DNA of 64,000 nt from a virus. Below the pieces are notes generated by a model, which made no database searches, was not told where the DNA came from, and saw nothing but the letters and a program-made list of their open reading frames with translations. This document shows, in pieces, positions 41,801 through 44,592 of this stretch. Positions within the stretch are counted from its first letter, which is position 1. Every line of letters begins with the position of its first letter. The position numbers were made by a program, and so were the translations under genes. The stretch lies in IMG/VR virus record IMGVR_UViG_3300020395_000004, positions 19,741-83,740 of that record; one strand, 5' to 3'.

Positions 41801-44584
41801 GATTATAACACCGACCCTGCATTGGTTACTCTAACTCCTGAAGTTGAAGTTGGATATGACCGTGCTGAATATAGAATAAGAATTAATCAACCAAACAACT
41901 TCCGTCGTGGTGATGTGTTAAGTTACATTCCTACTGGTGGTCAAGCTCTTAGTGGATTGACAAATCAGGAATATTTCTACTGTCTAACTGCTACTGCTCA
42001 GTGGTTTGAAATAGGTGCTTCCTATATCCACGATGGTAGATTTAGATTACTACAAGTAGATACATCTAACTCAAACACACAGGTATTCCAAGTAATGCAG
42101 AGAAGTGGTATTTCAAGGACTGCTCCTACATACCCAGTTGATATGTCCGATACTCCAATACAAGGTGGATTCAATGCTGCTGACGTTGTATATGGGTCAA
42201 CATCTGGATCTAGTGCTGAGGTATCAAATGTCCTTACTAATGAAGGTAAGATTTATAAGATGTATACACACTATGATTTAACTGGTGTATCACAATCGGC
42301 TGGCACATACGAAAACTTCATTAATGGTGAGACTGTCCAAGTCCAAGGTGCAACTTCTAATACTGGTTTTGTATTACAGACTGCTGCAACAGATGATGAC
42401 ACAGGTGAATCTATCCTTAAACTTAACTCCATCGCAGGTGCTATTAACTTGAATGATGTTGTTGAGGGTGTAGATAGTGGCACAACTGCAACAGTTGGTA
42501 CTCCATCTGAAAGATTCTTACTTAACGTTACATCTGGTGCATTCTCAGCAGGTGACTGGTTCTTCGAGGAAGGTGCTAACACTGAAGCATACATGGATGC
42601 TTATGTTAATAAGTCTGGTTCTCTAACTGGTAATGAAGGTGGTAGAATTACAATCGATGTTGAGACCATTGATAGTCAGTGGACTCCTGGTGATATTATC
42701 TACGGTAGTGTTACTAACTATATTCTTTCAGTTAAGGGTATTAGTGGTACACAAATTCAGTTGAATCAGTGGTTACACGGTAGAGTAACCTATGAATTAG
42801 ACCTAGGCGTACCTATCGTTGATACTGGTATCTCTGATACATTCAACGTTGGTGACGAGGTTACACTCCTACAAGGTACCGTCCAGAAGAATCCAGGTTG
42901 GATTGCTACTGTAACCAAGTATATTAATGGTCTAGAATTAGATCCAGGCGAGCCTAACTATGGTATTCATAAAGTTTGGATTGGTAACTTAGTACCTGTT
43001 GGAGCAGGTGCTGATATCTCTGAGGTAACTCAAGGAATTAATACTATTGGTAAGATTCAATTAGGGTCTAATTTCCCAACAATATACGCACAGTGCACAA
43101 ACGTAACTACAACAAATTACTCATCTTATGCAAGAGTAGTTGCTATAGAGCAAGCAGGTATTACTGCTGAAATTTGGGTAGAGAATGCAGTTGGTGATTT
43201 TGTTGATAATATGTCACTTGTATCTGACTTTGGATGGGGTGGTGCTGTTACTTCTGCTAGGACACTAGAGGGTAGAGTTGACAGATACTTCAGAGGATTT
43301 GATGGAAATCAAACAATATTTGACTTAACCATTTCTAATGGTGAAGCATACTTCCCAGATCCAGCTGGACATCTATTAGTATTCGTTAATGGTATTCTAC
43401 AACCTCCAGGTGGTGCTAACTCTTATGTTGCATACTCAGATAAGATTCAGTTTGCTGAGCCTCCTGAGATTGGATCACAATTCGTTGGATACTATGTTGG
43501 TAAATTACGTCAGTTAGATGATATCAGTTATGAGTTTGACTCATTGAGATCTTCCTTCAACCTTAAGCGTCAAGGTTTATTCTACTCCTTAACACTGACT
43601 GAAGGTGTATCTTCTAACGTTATACGTCCTGAGAATAACATTATCGTATCACTTAACGGTATTATTCAGGAACCAGGTCTAGCATACGAGATTGTTGGTT
43701 CACGATTAATCTTCGCTGAAGTCCCACGTGCGGGATCAACCTTCGTTGGTTTCTCATATATTGGTAGTGATGCTGACGTTATCGCAGCAACAGTCGTACC
43801 TCCTGTTGAGGCAGGTGACCAACTCTTTATCGAGGGTGAGGAATTTAATCGTGAAGTTGCTCTAATTGAATCTTCCAACTCCTTGATTACTTTTGAGTAT
43901 ACAGGATCAGTTAAGGGTAGAAATGCTGCTGCTATCGCTCAGATAACCTCTGGTAAGATAACAGGTGCTAACCTAACCAACTCTGGTGATGGTTATACTT
44001 CACGTCCTAACGTTGACGTTATATCTTCCTCTGGATTTGATTCTCGCATCAAGGCATTGATGGGTATTACACGCATAGATGTTAAGACATCTGGTGTTGG
44101 ATACTCTATACCAAATGTTGCTATTGATAACGTAGTTCCAGATGATTTCACACCTCCAGAAGGTGCACCAATTAACGGTGGATTTGATGTATTCGCAGGT
44201 GAAGGCACAGATGCAGGTGGTGGAGGTACCACAATCGAATCTGGTACAATAGCAATTCTTCAGGATCCAGTTAACGTTACTGTTAACCAAGGTCAGAATG
44301 CAGCATTCACAGTTGTCTCTAGTGTAACTAACGACCAGACAATGAATTATCAGTGGCAGAAGAAGGAGTATGGTACACAGACTTGGAGCAACATCATTGG
44401 TGCTAACCAAGCAACATACAATACTTCTATCACACAACAAGCAGATGATGGTGACGAATATAGAGTCGCTATCACAGCAGCAGGTGCAATCCCAGTTTAC
44501 TCACTCTCTGCTACATTGAGTGTCCAGACTGGTGCTACTATCTTGAGTAACTTCACTCCAGACCTTATCTTTGACGACAACTAA
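14840..44584 (+). CDS. Giant multidomain virion protein, gp7-position (9,914 aa)
   Basis: One frame of 29,745 bases without a stop encodes roughly a megadalton of protein. Residues 1-310 plus about 640-1,130 (including FDKFRRQYLPTLDIDF) look like the conserved part at T4 gp7's place, but gp7 is only 1,032 residues. Then come GxGY beta repeats (about 300-630, 1,130-1,360, 3,090-3,335), a YHYH-like domain (1,370-1,560), an EF-hand loop (1,620-1,631), a propeller-like region (1,840-2,230), LamG-like domains (2,234-2,434; 4,454-4,617; 5,285-5,475), two CBM5/12-like segments (2,654-2,790), helical units (4,065-5,270 and about 8,850), the YPR array (5,478-8,651), paired LNG-PG modules (about 9,480-9,650) and an Ig-like end (9,800-9,900). 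It is probably a late baseplate or peripheral fibre protein that contacts host glycans. Proteolytic maturation is possible. Confidence 0.8.
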   Translation: MTPITKNINVSDRVENQLPEFIRQEDRQLVNFLFEYYKSQEKTGRPYDILNNLMRYLDLDKYSSEELSSSTSLLKDIGVDDTKIEIESINGFQTRDGSIMVDNEIIYYEGVTRGPDVIITPGISLPQFNKKKQQLENPFTSFDGVERVFPLSFLGTPIAPPSAEHLIVVTYNDMLIPGSEYTVNGTNISFTNPPRARTGADDSEFTQVVYLVGYADQTIVTADQIPYQEWQNTQVYPLRVNGQSYTPTSDIGLIINKNGRLQTPQDDYTLFEDKVIFKNPVGAADLIHIRSVEYVAPAYGSGASAIAQVDTIGQIEAIIPKDGGKKYRLDFAPKVAITHKDGISATAKSLVGGIKDINLIDGGQGYSSYNPPIPVVVAPADPNGSIAQLSLTVNDVTGTVDSVTITNSGSGYDFIPAISFKNPSGATIGAPTIDIEGRVNIGSIPVITMGSGYSNPPTVYIDAAPDGGINAQAVSKINQDGQVYEITIVNRGKGYITPPRVKIVEPIGAQVLDVTVASGSVTNIEMLTGGSGYTDAPSVYIVDKRVDGYGEPIGGTGATAVATIFNGEITDINITNFGTGYSESEPPQIYIAEPKSARASVDVGFDEVTGFDILEKGSGYSSSAFLQCSRGVSGPVKYDNLHNEIYATEANLRQSDHHAGAAVVNLDTLFIKEVFDKFRRQYLPTLDIDFASINPVQVIKNITDFYISKGTKLSTQYLFKILFGEDVDLYYPKDEIISPSHATWVVDTVLRAELMEGDPNNLIDSQVNQYADDVDPNVTAASALIENVITIIEGTDTIYELAISEETLVGSFIIPYKTRLVEPLTTTGQIITVDSTIGWPERNGTIRINDEEEVQYKEKSLNQFIECTRSKNGIVEDWDPGTIIQSDIYVWTNFGTAQQCKLRILGIAEAGTTVLNDTGSYYLQGDKLKVANLGSTAEELRLQSWLYNVKKLIQVTTITPGGVNNQTATVVCGNPHGLLVSDQVTIYGANPVVYNGTFTVTSRIDQFTFSYQIATPTEIIPTGNILLSVDLNRGKSDVVSINKVVSEFTTNIQNAFFNDNYVYVAASGLPNYKIGPFTGSALIPGNQRKLLRFPRTVQTVSERQAVAPGTPIGSWVNGVSIWSYKSPDYIQYGPLTSVSVTSVGEGYDAGAKPNVEITGGGGTGATAEVIVNGSLSSFDVIEQGSGYTESPLVSIVGGGGIGATAQAVITGGRVTRILVEQPGSGYTTQPLVSITGGGGTGATATASVRGPISSVSITNFGSGYTSLPDIKVNSGENALAQPIVLNGRIVSIAIINSGNSYTTAPNVIINGDGFGAIAKATIGTIGEDKGRVLSVSITNRGIGYTQGLTTVRLEAVGQLASFQPTVYQWNRNLQYELVDKFDGASGYVFTGFNNQFGGEYAHLSDPKELRYVVGDNVFLNPVTQNFQEVASNYDHSPIIGWAFDGNPIYGPYGYIDPTDQNSGIRRMRTSFKLKTNVVFDATTNPNPSRVDGPPISTYAAGTFVDDYYYDFQSGDLDQYNGRFCKTPDYPDGTYAYFVTIDASDAGIAEFPYIVGPQFNSLPDSWNMNQAATQENIPDGVVRYRDPYTDVDIDIDRQPNQTADVFTTEIEGYPIIFEIQDSNNDGLIDANEQQELLEMSEEATLQIYDYFPRVSAESRVDIEVETTTQFENAQIDGFVVENPGVSYQVNDTIFFDNEGTGGFGASALIESVKGQNIIGYQKEMIGDRPYGVITTDIEHELRQQDEIIVNSRPVIDNTNKTFRVKVVAGVENIAITQSGTGYNTDIPPTFELITASGQDAELSLVLENTGQVNAVNIINSGNGYDSDNPPQIRVSHPQQFKKTRYWLAEYQEATGIVSINDIVTTEERYTYICGSITETDGDMAAFLAKFDDLGQLVWERNLLPQNAGQKKAEFIKILVDAVPENDLIYVVGHTYDPNNSAYNPDIWLGKYESGFNNANAPDGILKWQKAIAGISGTTRRDWVTSLALDQEGRIYLAGYTDSNSIDPNDMWIIQCNLDGDLVEKRKIASATDSEMINQIQWISDDRFFMVGQNDENDDCIFGVFWFDGANLEIEYIRQIPTIGGYVRNPKFTIDEYDDVILVWDVYNGAAQKYDKVQINKFPLSTASTSWTWSKTVTISGDIDAIRHAGVNVDKFGNYTLVTDVIEDQNQRYAIYHYIKYDGNVIKESKVDDTTSIGFQAITHSVDNSGDVIMVINRQQSDQIAAYRFNDDTDLDYDFTKQNKAAMTFYSPSDASYDSSFYKYGTGALKLSAVNPVSLPNLNLESKEWSFRAWLSMNSTAHSTDHKPLLWDILPVAGDSIQVELDGDTNSANYEKVIIYVNSVQVATSLLATNWTAFAGASWVHVTFQKREESLGLYQYEVFINGALVCNFQSTSDISVGSAVLCGKSAGPTSNNTFIGWVDDYVIDDVAPYLSAYSVPSAEIEITTSNSDSALVKFDREHTKRGSYALSGLDNYTQLDFTDNEITTTWVDVGLSAISPWIVGAGGLQILDMSQVVSNLNPGTYTFTANKFEYGTKTSTIPSPLGKKLIIEPEVISKFYIRDALYQKIDNVMEFTFSQDIKLTKGSILQQFNSSGVTQAYGTIVKVPEGTLLNPGYGNKYQVGKIYGTFNNTDRYRTVANDINQIEGTYFNTEEEESPWQANTAYTAGDRVYADKKIYEVQATGTSGTISLSHTSGVASDGLLNWAFIDDAGKFTVDLTQHPYPRPQWVGMDMPEWLPDRLYVEGQRVWWKLNVYEVAVGGAGVAGTNAPVHDTGDASDGGVTWTHVSTEEAISVYSRLMGYDMGNNYTVQIMEVHPGSVYIPDDVVSLNAGNITLAEDEKSVEISGFASVKKIQVTARLEKDIIRTNAVRTEFVYCTSNTAHMFKAGDILFTEGFSTAQFNGSFFIDQVIGTREFTFAIRATASSDPAFINNALGGVNIYAKHPTLEFTRNHQYVFDLSDSSNFGYYLSFSQDNQYKLEYSFNNIERNGTPGIATTPAPTVQFSVLGEVTNISYYFDPSRTGADSPVGTNSFIDVIKTPFDGRFTISEVPTDTSFKFPLLKEPERTNAEVGEDYLGNDYSYYSTTSVRAVGPINTIQLVSPGGFYQKLPIISDIASFRQIEKCVVVDGGTEYAPGVYYDVPIAGDGEGAKCTVTVEVDEEIGSGTITGCAVTDPGKGYTTASIDIDAIPGILGATLAGSGGSVNVVIPSEGSGASVFLTGTNIGKIKRLKNNEFGFGYSHDYTLKPEITFPVNLQLFNTSILSQITITDPGSGYSSTPAVVIEGGGGSGAEAEAIIKNNRLSEIIIKNPGAGYSSEPTVTLKSEFNYVVNLDLNYLQFNFPHGITSGAEVTFRAENVGSTTGELPKPSTAGLTSLVANQVYYAIAGTAAGLEPDQLRFGLTKASALAGSYITFLTQGSGRQVLLTEVFGGKATAVVETSRFLEGEDVYQGSNVETATAMGTVSTNTGWQIGPKILKIVDYTGDWAVGESVTGTISKASGVIDNFSIARGVLNIGSLTKTPGRFIDDVGKPSEIVQKIQDSFFYQNFSYVVQSQIPITEWKSQVLENNHPAGFNMFGQLQLTGGKDVSGRKIGTEFTKKVNINNYSNVNQITSFGAAQPIYTDYNNTEVLFRKKRLTSSEEILTSIVKKLDNFEDQFDGIKKAFPITVEGEQVIVKQDQLMITLNGVIQAPGISYQVVGGDLVFSEPPRPPSKVNYRIIGVTPTPIYRIALYSPGGNANYGIFPTIGQQVQGEFSDAVGTVIDSGTNHIDVINIVGGPFQLNEEIVRGEIFSALVETVTQVNSDTIFEFGEAITNLEGDTAYVEETNVDTDGNVTDRLVVSKTSGTPRFETGIYDLRLNEYIYSASSKIAGQITYTAPYSDPINDEVVDELIINRGTTFFGLLFERLLSLTNPNIILDNISQSSITPTKLYDSSNRINADFLDFEEVRTTEVTYSQLANGAFADGDIIRNKKTFYGNPISVFHGNAANRFLDGGRNIANNKQEIIDFAEASIAIDYPDYYFPSDVITNAWSRFKDAYRMIQKNKALIVGMAFDDMKTQFPSSSIPSDAKCKRDIEYFVDAVSIDMYAGGNRYTRKFCQQYFNEAGSFTYINAQATETKWAYEKARDRMKVAIANGYSGTISAANSGDSWVAYQDLTITADPSPTNPYGTAGTNTSNTDSDNCTDVQSAIETLHEIVDETLTNGSLTELPVESGGTYSPHQEKCRRDLGYFIDAISNDLKTGGNYQTVLFTRSFFDASGTPLTNGIVGEEAEAVHAFTTAGTLMHRAINNLMYWKDLSGVGYNLNDPTTYSGGVAPANTYDANYASGNNQDINNCANVKSYIDTLKAIATTAMTAGNLTNVNNLASITDGTFQDGETIRTTKFAYKNRSRGLFALGDTIKGITSGAVFEAIGANAGLKWIFASNVTGTFQDEEWITNSTLTATNCTQSVIVKKAELVGDKSVYKPSNGLLTQTASEDFAFGTGDFTIQSWIRPAANVGTQYLFDFRRLSAAQGLNIRMDGQGLKVYNGTTLMVSGSGDFATTGTWYHIAIVRNSGVTQAYVNGAQIGSNYVDTNDYLYNAPHIGSDFNQSSHWTGHIDNLCIKKGVCDFITGFTPPTQVDFAEDNIVLGIDGEGPFIASTTEVWATYTGQRTSSTTAKRVDYDGLALIASDIDTGRKELRDCAEIIDLNGAWIAEEAVGRMKAAFVDFTIRGDDPGNNSYGGTNLCIRDTKDYILGALIKDLQEGGDFHTIYTARTYLTTSGKLDHITDEILQSLYTWNEVFKLCETVITTTSTDLSGEYSTRLRIPNNFSSPASSTVTDEIKLLGDNLLKVVAPNDQRFREGGFQLWKNRDYIAEEVAGYIQNKYQQEINEVTYDFLEMPGYGQPYCERDIKQFILPAVMADLVTGGTYQTEAVIDKYLDSQNKVIHVDEELNPMLDAFEYCKMLCMKAVNNLLLSSGEAAAELGVPTWVQEEYYAPQWTARAAYRDDTIVLDTEGYPQAGTRQNNDRYLDAADLIWKNRHVIAKECVSTMNDLSKYENLNIPGGHVNCEDDVLDMIEAMVHDLRFDCNEKTYDAAALYIETENNSLKHIEGEWEASITVVKILRDITSLIMRNAFGRDYEEGGSPDQKPVESYEQNPRIDLYKNCGDAIDGNIRYIAEQAVAAGLVQFPNLNIPGGPINCVHDVTDILRALVFNIKYGGNNWLQYSTEFYATYSGNLDHVTNAPTETNWIMNKARDFAIRAMKGQIITNEAGHVVDQRFYDAVPRPTTTMVTTSVLTGAPVTDNYNNLVTRSFKFGEDKISTTDTGTGIIPDEDAVFSVVTKLPSSPIDCCLFEAGGGTSGVWFGIRDGGTWLRLRAGNGTNSYTSGASYTADTGLAMLDLQISNLTQYFDDGDHELVWQIVIGGNQTTGAGSVTLWIDGQQIGQATTPGGGWTGLTGASGLFANTQWAGFGVSNGSLVAGEAATINTFTVNVGPAPTIAYDITAADYDSSTGDLILNVGNHNHTPGTFLRLISNSLTFTCDQDNHASNHTYPRSGDPAGNTAVEVLDVGRTEHTATAASYDPNSGIMNMTIEQHGMTASTSHTAKDAAYDPDSGVLTITLDDHGFKTGDQVKIHNGSLIFTCAQDNHATKHGYPRQKDPAGDQWLLIEEVTPNTFKVNVGATPKVEYNVSDAVYDQNDGELTLDIGQHRFVGASNHVATFAEYNADKGTLKLTVSGHGVIVGDQIQIMENSMTFTCSMDNHYTNHVYPRSTDPCVGQWLDVVESDIPGGTFTVNVGQSPIVGWDPSDATYNSETGHLTLEIGNHSLAVGTHVKLSQESLNFTCSMDDHATIHSYPRDTDPTHNEPIQILATTATSITVPVGTTPTVQYTPTNATFTPADGLLELTLDRKHTFRPATIHNISGGEYNGSTGMMRVTVADHGFSNGDFVKIADGGITFSCTMDGNASNHAYPRASDPYSNKWLAVRNASKDSFDVYVGRTPELPFTITDATFVPSTGHMRVWIGDHDLVAGDYVRMTEESIGFTCLLDNNISKKYYPRSSGSNYVGNGGADPFWNKRIQIAYAGMPLTATTGTSYNPTTGVMSISTDAPHGMSDGDEVKIATDSLVFTCLEDNNQTNHTYPRATDPFNDRWMRVSNTSTYTFDVQVLSYAPSTNSTTHTFVQANVNGITKKDGTITLDVGASSDTTAHTYTATPGLTPTAITHNPVTGIMDITVEGHKLMAGDFIKIADNSLTFTCAMDNHASDHVYPRPADPASGSWLKVLTATTDTFTVQVLKDIPQSNTTTHLFKSAVAECITKSVIKTGGVYDHTYVTSSVGALRHAGDSVRLAPDALTFRCDADGQASDHVYPRSATTQHTPSDVVYNPNTGNLKFTVNNHGFLPHSYVKIADNSLTFTCAKDDNATGHLYPRPTDPVSGKWVMINDVSANTFTVEVLDVIPSTNTTVHTFVSATSNCITHKKDHFYDTNIPIYEVGMTSSTPSNVSYNPTLGEMVVTVNNTLTGCNKITPDSATYYPATGILRIQMNGHPVKNGQMVWLQDGAFTFRCDEDGQASDHAYPRPSDPASNKFLKAFNVGTNTIDVNVGYFEGQGAISNQTTHVFQSGAMNGVWHANSYVMFEENAVTFQCTKDNNATNHSYPRPSDPSWNKWLPVFNTSSGQFSVKVGKSGINDIYDHTFVSFATDGLKTQTGTIKLDVGNGQITNPTTHVFQSANANSLIGGGEYTHDFKSTNSTYTVTDANYLPATGIMTLTIPNHGFQDGESIKISNDSLVFTCLQDAGGSEHSYPRYTDPVADKWIKIHNCTDDTFDVQVLENIPSTNQTLHTFKRASANGVTRAVLATGGNYTHKFIAPAQLTPTNAVYDPSTGVMTVTVTKHGLKNGTRIKVEDGFVTFTCGQDSNQTNHSYPRASDPFSDEWMKVSNVTTDTFDIQVLFNIPSTNTTPHTFVSGKPKSITVATLMKGNDSIKIADNGLTFTCSKDGNSTEHTYPRPNVDPSWNNSLRIVDDGVSRHTPTDASYTATTGVLTLTVPNHGWSNGQYIRLEDYALDLTCTMDDGSENHAYPRGTDPISNKWLEISNVTASTFDINVGTTPSVQYTPADASYDPYSGHMELNIGAHPLKVGQSVKLADGAVTFSCDMDMNASNHAYPRTTVDTFTPTAGAYDGTTGYLTLTLNGHGFDNGSLIKIADNALTATCEMDGNSSGKTYPRSTDPISGKWKPVENATENTFDIFVGKTEFKSFDPQQVDYNPATGNMVITVGPDHGITTAHSVYINRESMCFTCAQDGHGSDHFYPRPNGSGGASGDDPAYQEAVAVTAVDDSTITVNVNPSPSGASNHAHIFKPAVGLTPQNVTYSGVSGVMTVTYASHGMITGEQIMFEDNSLIFTCGKDDHATEHAYPRHGDPASNRWLTITRIDDNRFTVKVLDETPSTNTSAHTFKYAKAGAMKRGSIRAGGSFTHTFTTFASGGVSHKRDRAYDHSIEIKKVGHGEYTATGATYNAETGVLQLTINGHPFANGNMIKLKPNSLIMTCDMDNNATKHSYPRKTDFAYDRWLEISNKQTNTIDVNVGKTPRANYLVSAATFDPTSGDMELTIGKHGYHGGTTHTVTNGTYDAITGKMVITVPDHGFIIGDRVKFVDNSISFKCGMDGYDVVKSYPRPTDPAHNTWLEIDDITLHTFSINVGTSPKTTHNVTNANYNPTSGVMELTIGSHNLDVGDSIKLKPNSLTFTCDYNGDGQTTQKTYPRSSGAATANGKDYAYDAALVITAKTGTSITVNVNGGQGAITDVTTHTWAGGTSAGAVMSGGGYAHQFWSAAANGLQRANESVYIENESLVFKCNNDGYATEHKYPRANGQGGATADDPYYDTSVPIVSVGDETITVNVGKSSDTSTHLFVRSENAFDVSGASFVPGSGELTITMPSHPFTSGDKVMLKDQGFTFTCQEDNDQTTHSYPRASDPASNNTWLTVTVVDASNFKVNVGTSSNVTTHTWVSSLPGAVIRGVIRGGGVYAHTFDSFVDGGVQWKNSTISLDVGESPAKGYGVSGASFVPATGLLTMTIGNHQLKTGMYAKIANKSMVFRCDQDSQQTDHVYPRPNGFSGATGNDPAYNNRVEITSVSADSITVDVGTSSNTTTHYFQNANNVYTPTFASYDPTSGLMNISIPGDTKNVTGAAYNPTSGTLELTIGAHTLTTDDVIKLKPNSLTFTCDYGGDGNVTQKTYPRAQGASTSDGKDYAYDTALAITAVDQAGGTITVNVNGGQGAITDTTTHTFQSALAGAVIVGNGFIDGEYIKIADDAFKFTCDKDNNVTYHDYPRASDPSSGRWLKISNCNVDTFDVQVLQNVPSTNTTDHTFVSAVASSIQRSVVTIGGEYNHTFVSAVSGGVTAGGNYTHTFASAKPNSLHRQSGKITVNVNVAATADLYDHTFVSAIPGAVIAGGNYMHSFVSAATGGIEKANSYILIKDGALNFTCDLDDYETEHLYPRDTDHASNEWLAVSNVTVDTFDVQVLKGVPSSFLGKHTFVSCAEGGIWKQDGTIKINVGPSPAGNTYAHRFVSANSGALIQGGNYRHNFVSAASGCIKVTNSGATLTPTDAYYVPTTGKLTLTVAGHSLTTDDTIEIDTNGLTFTCSQDQNATNHTYPRVTDYADGKKLHVQMSNSWAWPTQDLKYFRSRQVSQNYTGTEGAPVETEITQLIQFVTDGLTNPNTVASRSYIMPTVWPVKYTPEVVVRDLTIQYDTAQGGQGNQGTWNQTCQNVASTIATVADIYIQTIAEAANNNVNYLTSNVTKTFPFNSNTIYQDGTCYNVTSAIDTLFDIMKHTLGAGSNNSKNIANMILFNQQAIAGRAFGETQVNWPTTNLTIDFANDVLAAVRYDLVTGGNSGAFELAQQWFDGEGNFIAFPTVVRTHILYCLTRVREYIKSVMYLVGEDAVWNNYDVYVPEGRLEWNQEAVEFMVDSSLNPLEFALERGEFPTEARVQWIASSDAVNRVTRNEVGWDYNTDPALVTLTPEVEVGYDRAEYRIRINQPNNFRRGDVLSYIPTGGQALSGLTNQEYFYCLTATAQWFEIGASYIHDGRFRLLQVDTSNSNTQVFQVMQRSGISRTAPTYPVDMSDTPIQGGFNAADVVYGSTSGSSAEVSNVLTNEGKIYKMYTHYDLTGVSQSAGTYENFINGETVQVQGATSNTGFVLQTAATDDDTGESILKLNSIAGAINLNDVVEGVDSGTTATVGTPSERFLLNVTSGAFSAGDWFFEEGANTEAYMDAYVNKSGSLTGNEGGRITIDVETIDSQWTPGDIIYGSVTNYILSVKGISGTQIQLNQWLHGRVTYELDLGVPIVDTGISDTFNVGDEVTLLQGTVQKNPGWIATVTKYINGLELDPGEPNYGIHKVWIGNLVPVGAGADISEVTQGINTIGKIQLGSNFPTIYAQCTNVTTTNYSSYARVVAIEQAGITAEIWVENAVGDFVDNMSLVSDFGWGGAVTSARTLEGRVDRYFRGFDGNQTIFDLTISNGEAYFPDPAGHLLVFVNGILQPPGGANSYVAYSDKIQFAEPPEIGSQFVGYYVGKLRQLDDISYEFDSLRSSFNLKRQGLFYSLTLTEGVSSNVIRPENNIIVSLNGIIQEPGLAYEIVGSRLIFAEVPRAGSTFVGFSYIGSDADVIAATVVPPVEAGDQLFIEGEEFNREVALIESSNSLITFEYTGSVKGRNAAAIAQITSGKITGANLTNSGDGYTSRPNVDVISSSGFDSRIKALMGITRIDVKTSGVGYSIPNVAIDNVVPDDFTPPEGAPINGGFDVFAGEGTDAGGGGTTIESGTIAILQDPVNVTVNQGQNAAFTVVSSVTNDQTMNYQWQKKEYGTQTWSNIIGANQATYNTSITQQADDGDEYRVAITAAGAIPVYSLSATLSVQTGATILSNFTPDLIFDDN
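26998..30580 (+). repeat. Six helical units (C-x2-D...GGN) before the YPR array
   Basis: Repeated helical blocks start with a Cys-x2-Asp and carry D-L-x-x-G-G-N or a variant about 16 residues later (near 27034, 27500, 29006, 29491, 29977 and 30374). A partner motif, N-C-x-x-V-x-S-x-I-x-T-L, follows units 1 and 2 (near 27375 and 27833). A seventh unit (about 41390-41590) lies beyond the YPR array. The LamG-like domain at 28200-28690 lies between units 2 and 3. Confidence 0.65.
31270..40790 (+). repeat. Array of 30 YPR repeats within the giant protein
   Basis: I counted 30 copies of a unit of about 80-110 residues. The core reads Y-x-P-x-(T/S)-G-x-(M/L)-x-(L/I/V)-T-(I/V), then H-G, G-D-x-(I/V)-K-(I/L), F-T-C-x-x-D, H-x-Y-P-R, a D-P turn, W-L and an x-F-D-V-x-V end. 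Cys is present in all 30 copies, Asp three residues later in 28, and the residue two before YPR is His in 25 and Lys in 5. Units are diverged at DNA level, so this is an old array and not an assembly artefact. Confidence 0.85.
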
Positions 44585-44592
44585 ATAATCTC

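Noticed and set aside
44000-44440. Antisense frame of 146 codons
   Set aside because: It lies wholly opposite the giant gene. Repetitive Gly/Thr/Asn coding sequence gives long open antisense frames by composition. The product is Cys/Ile/Asn-rich and has no domain.
44581-44587. CTAAATA as promoter of the 662-residue gene
   Set aside because: The ATG at 44593 is only 5 bases downstream, so the transcript would start at or after the start codon. The string may be chance or serve no promoter role here.
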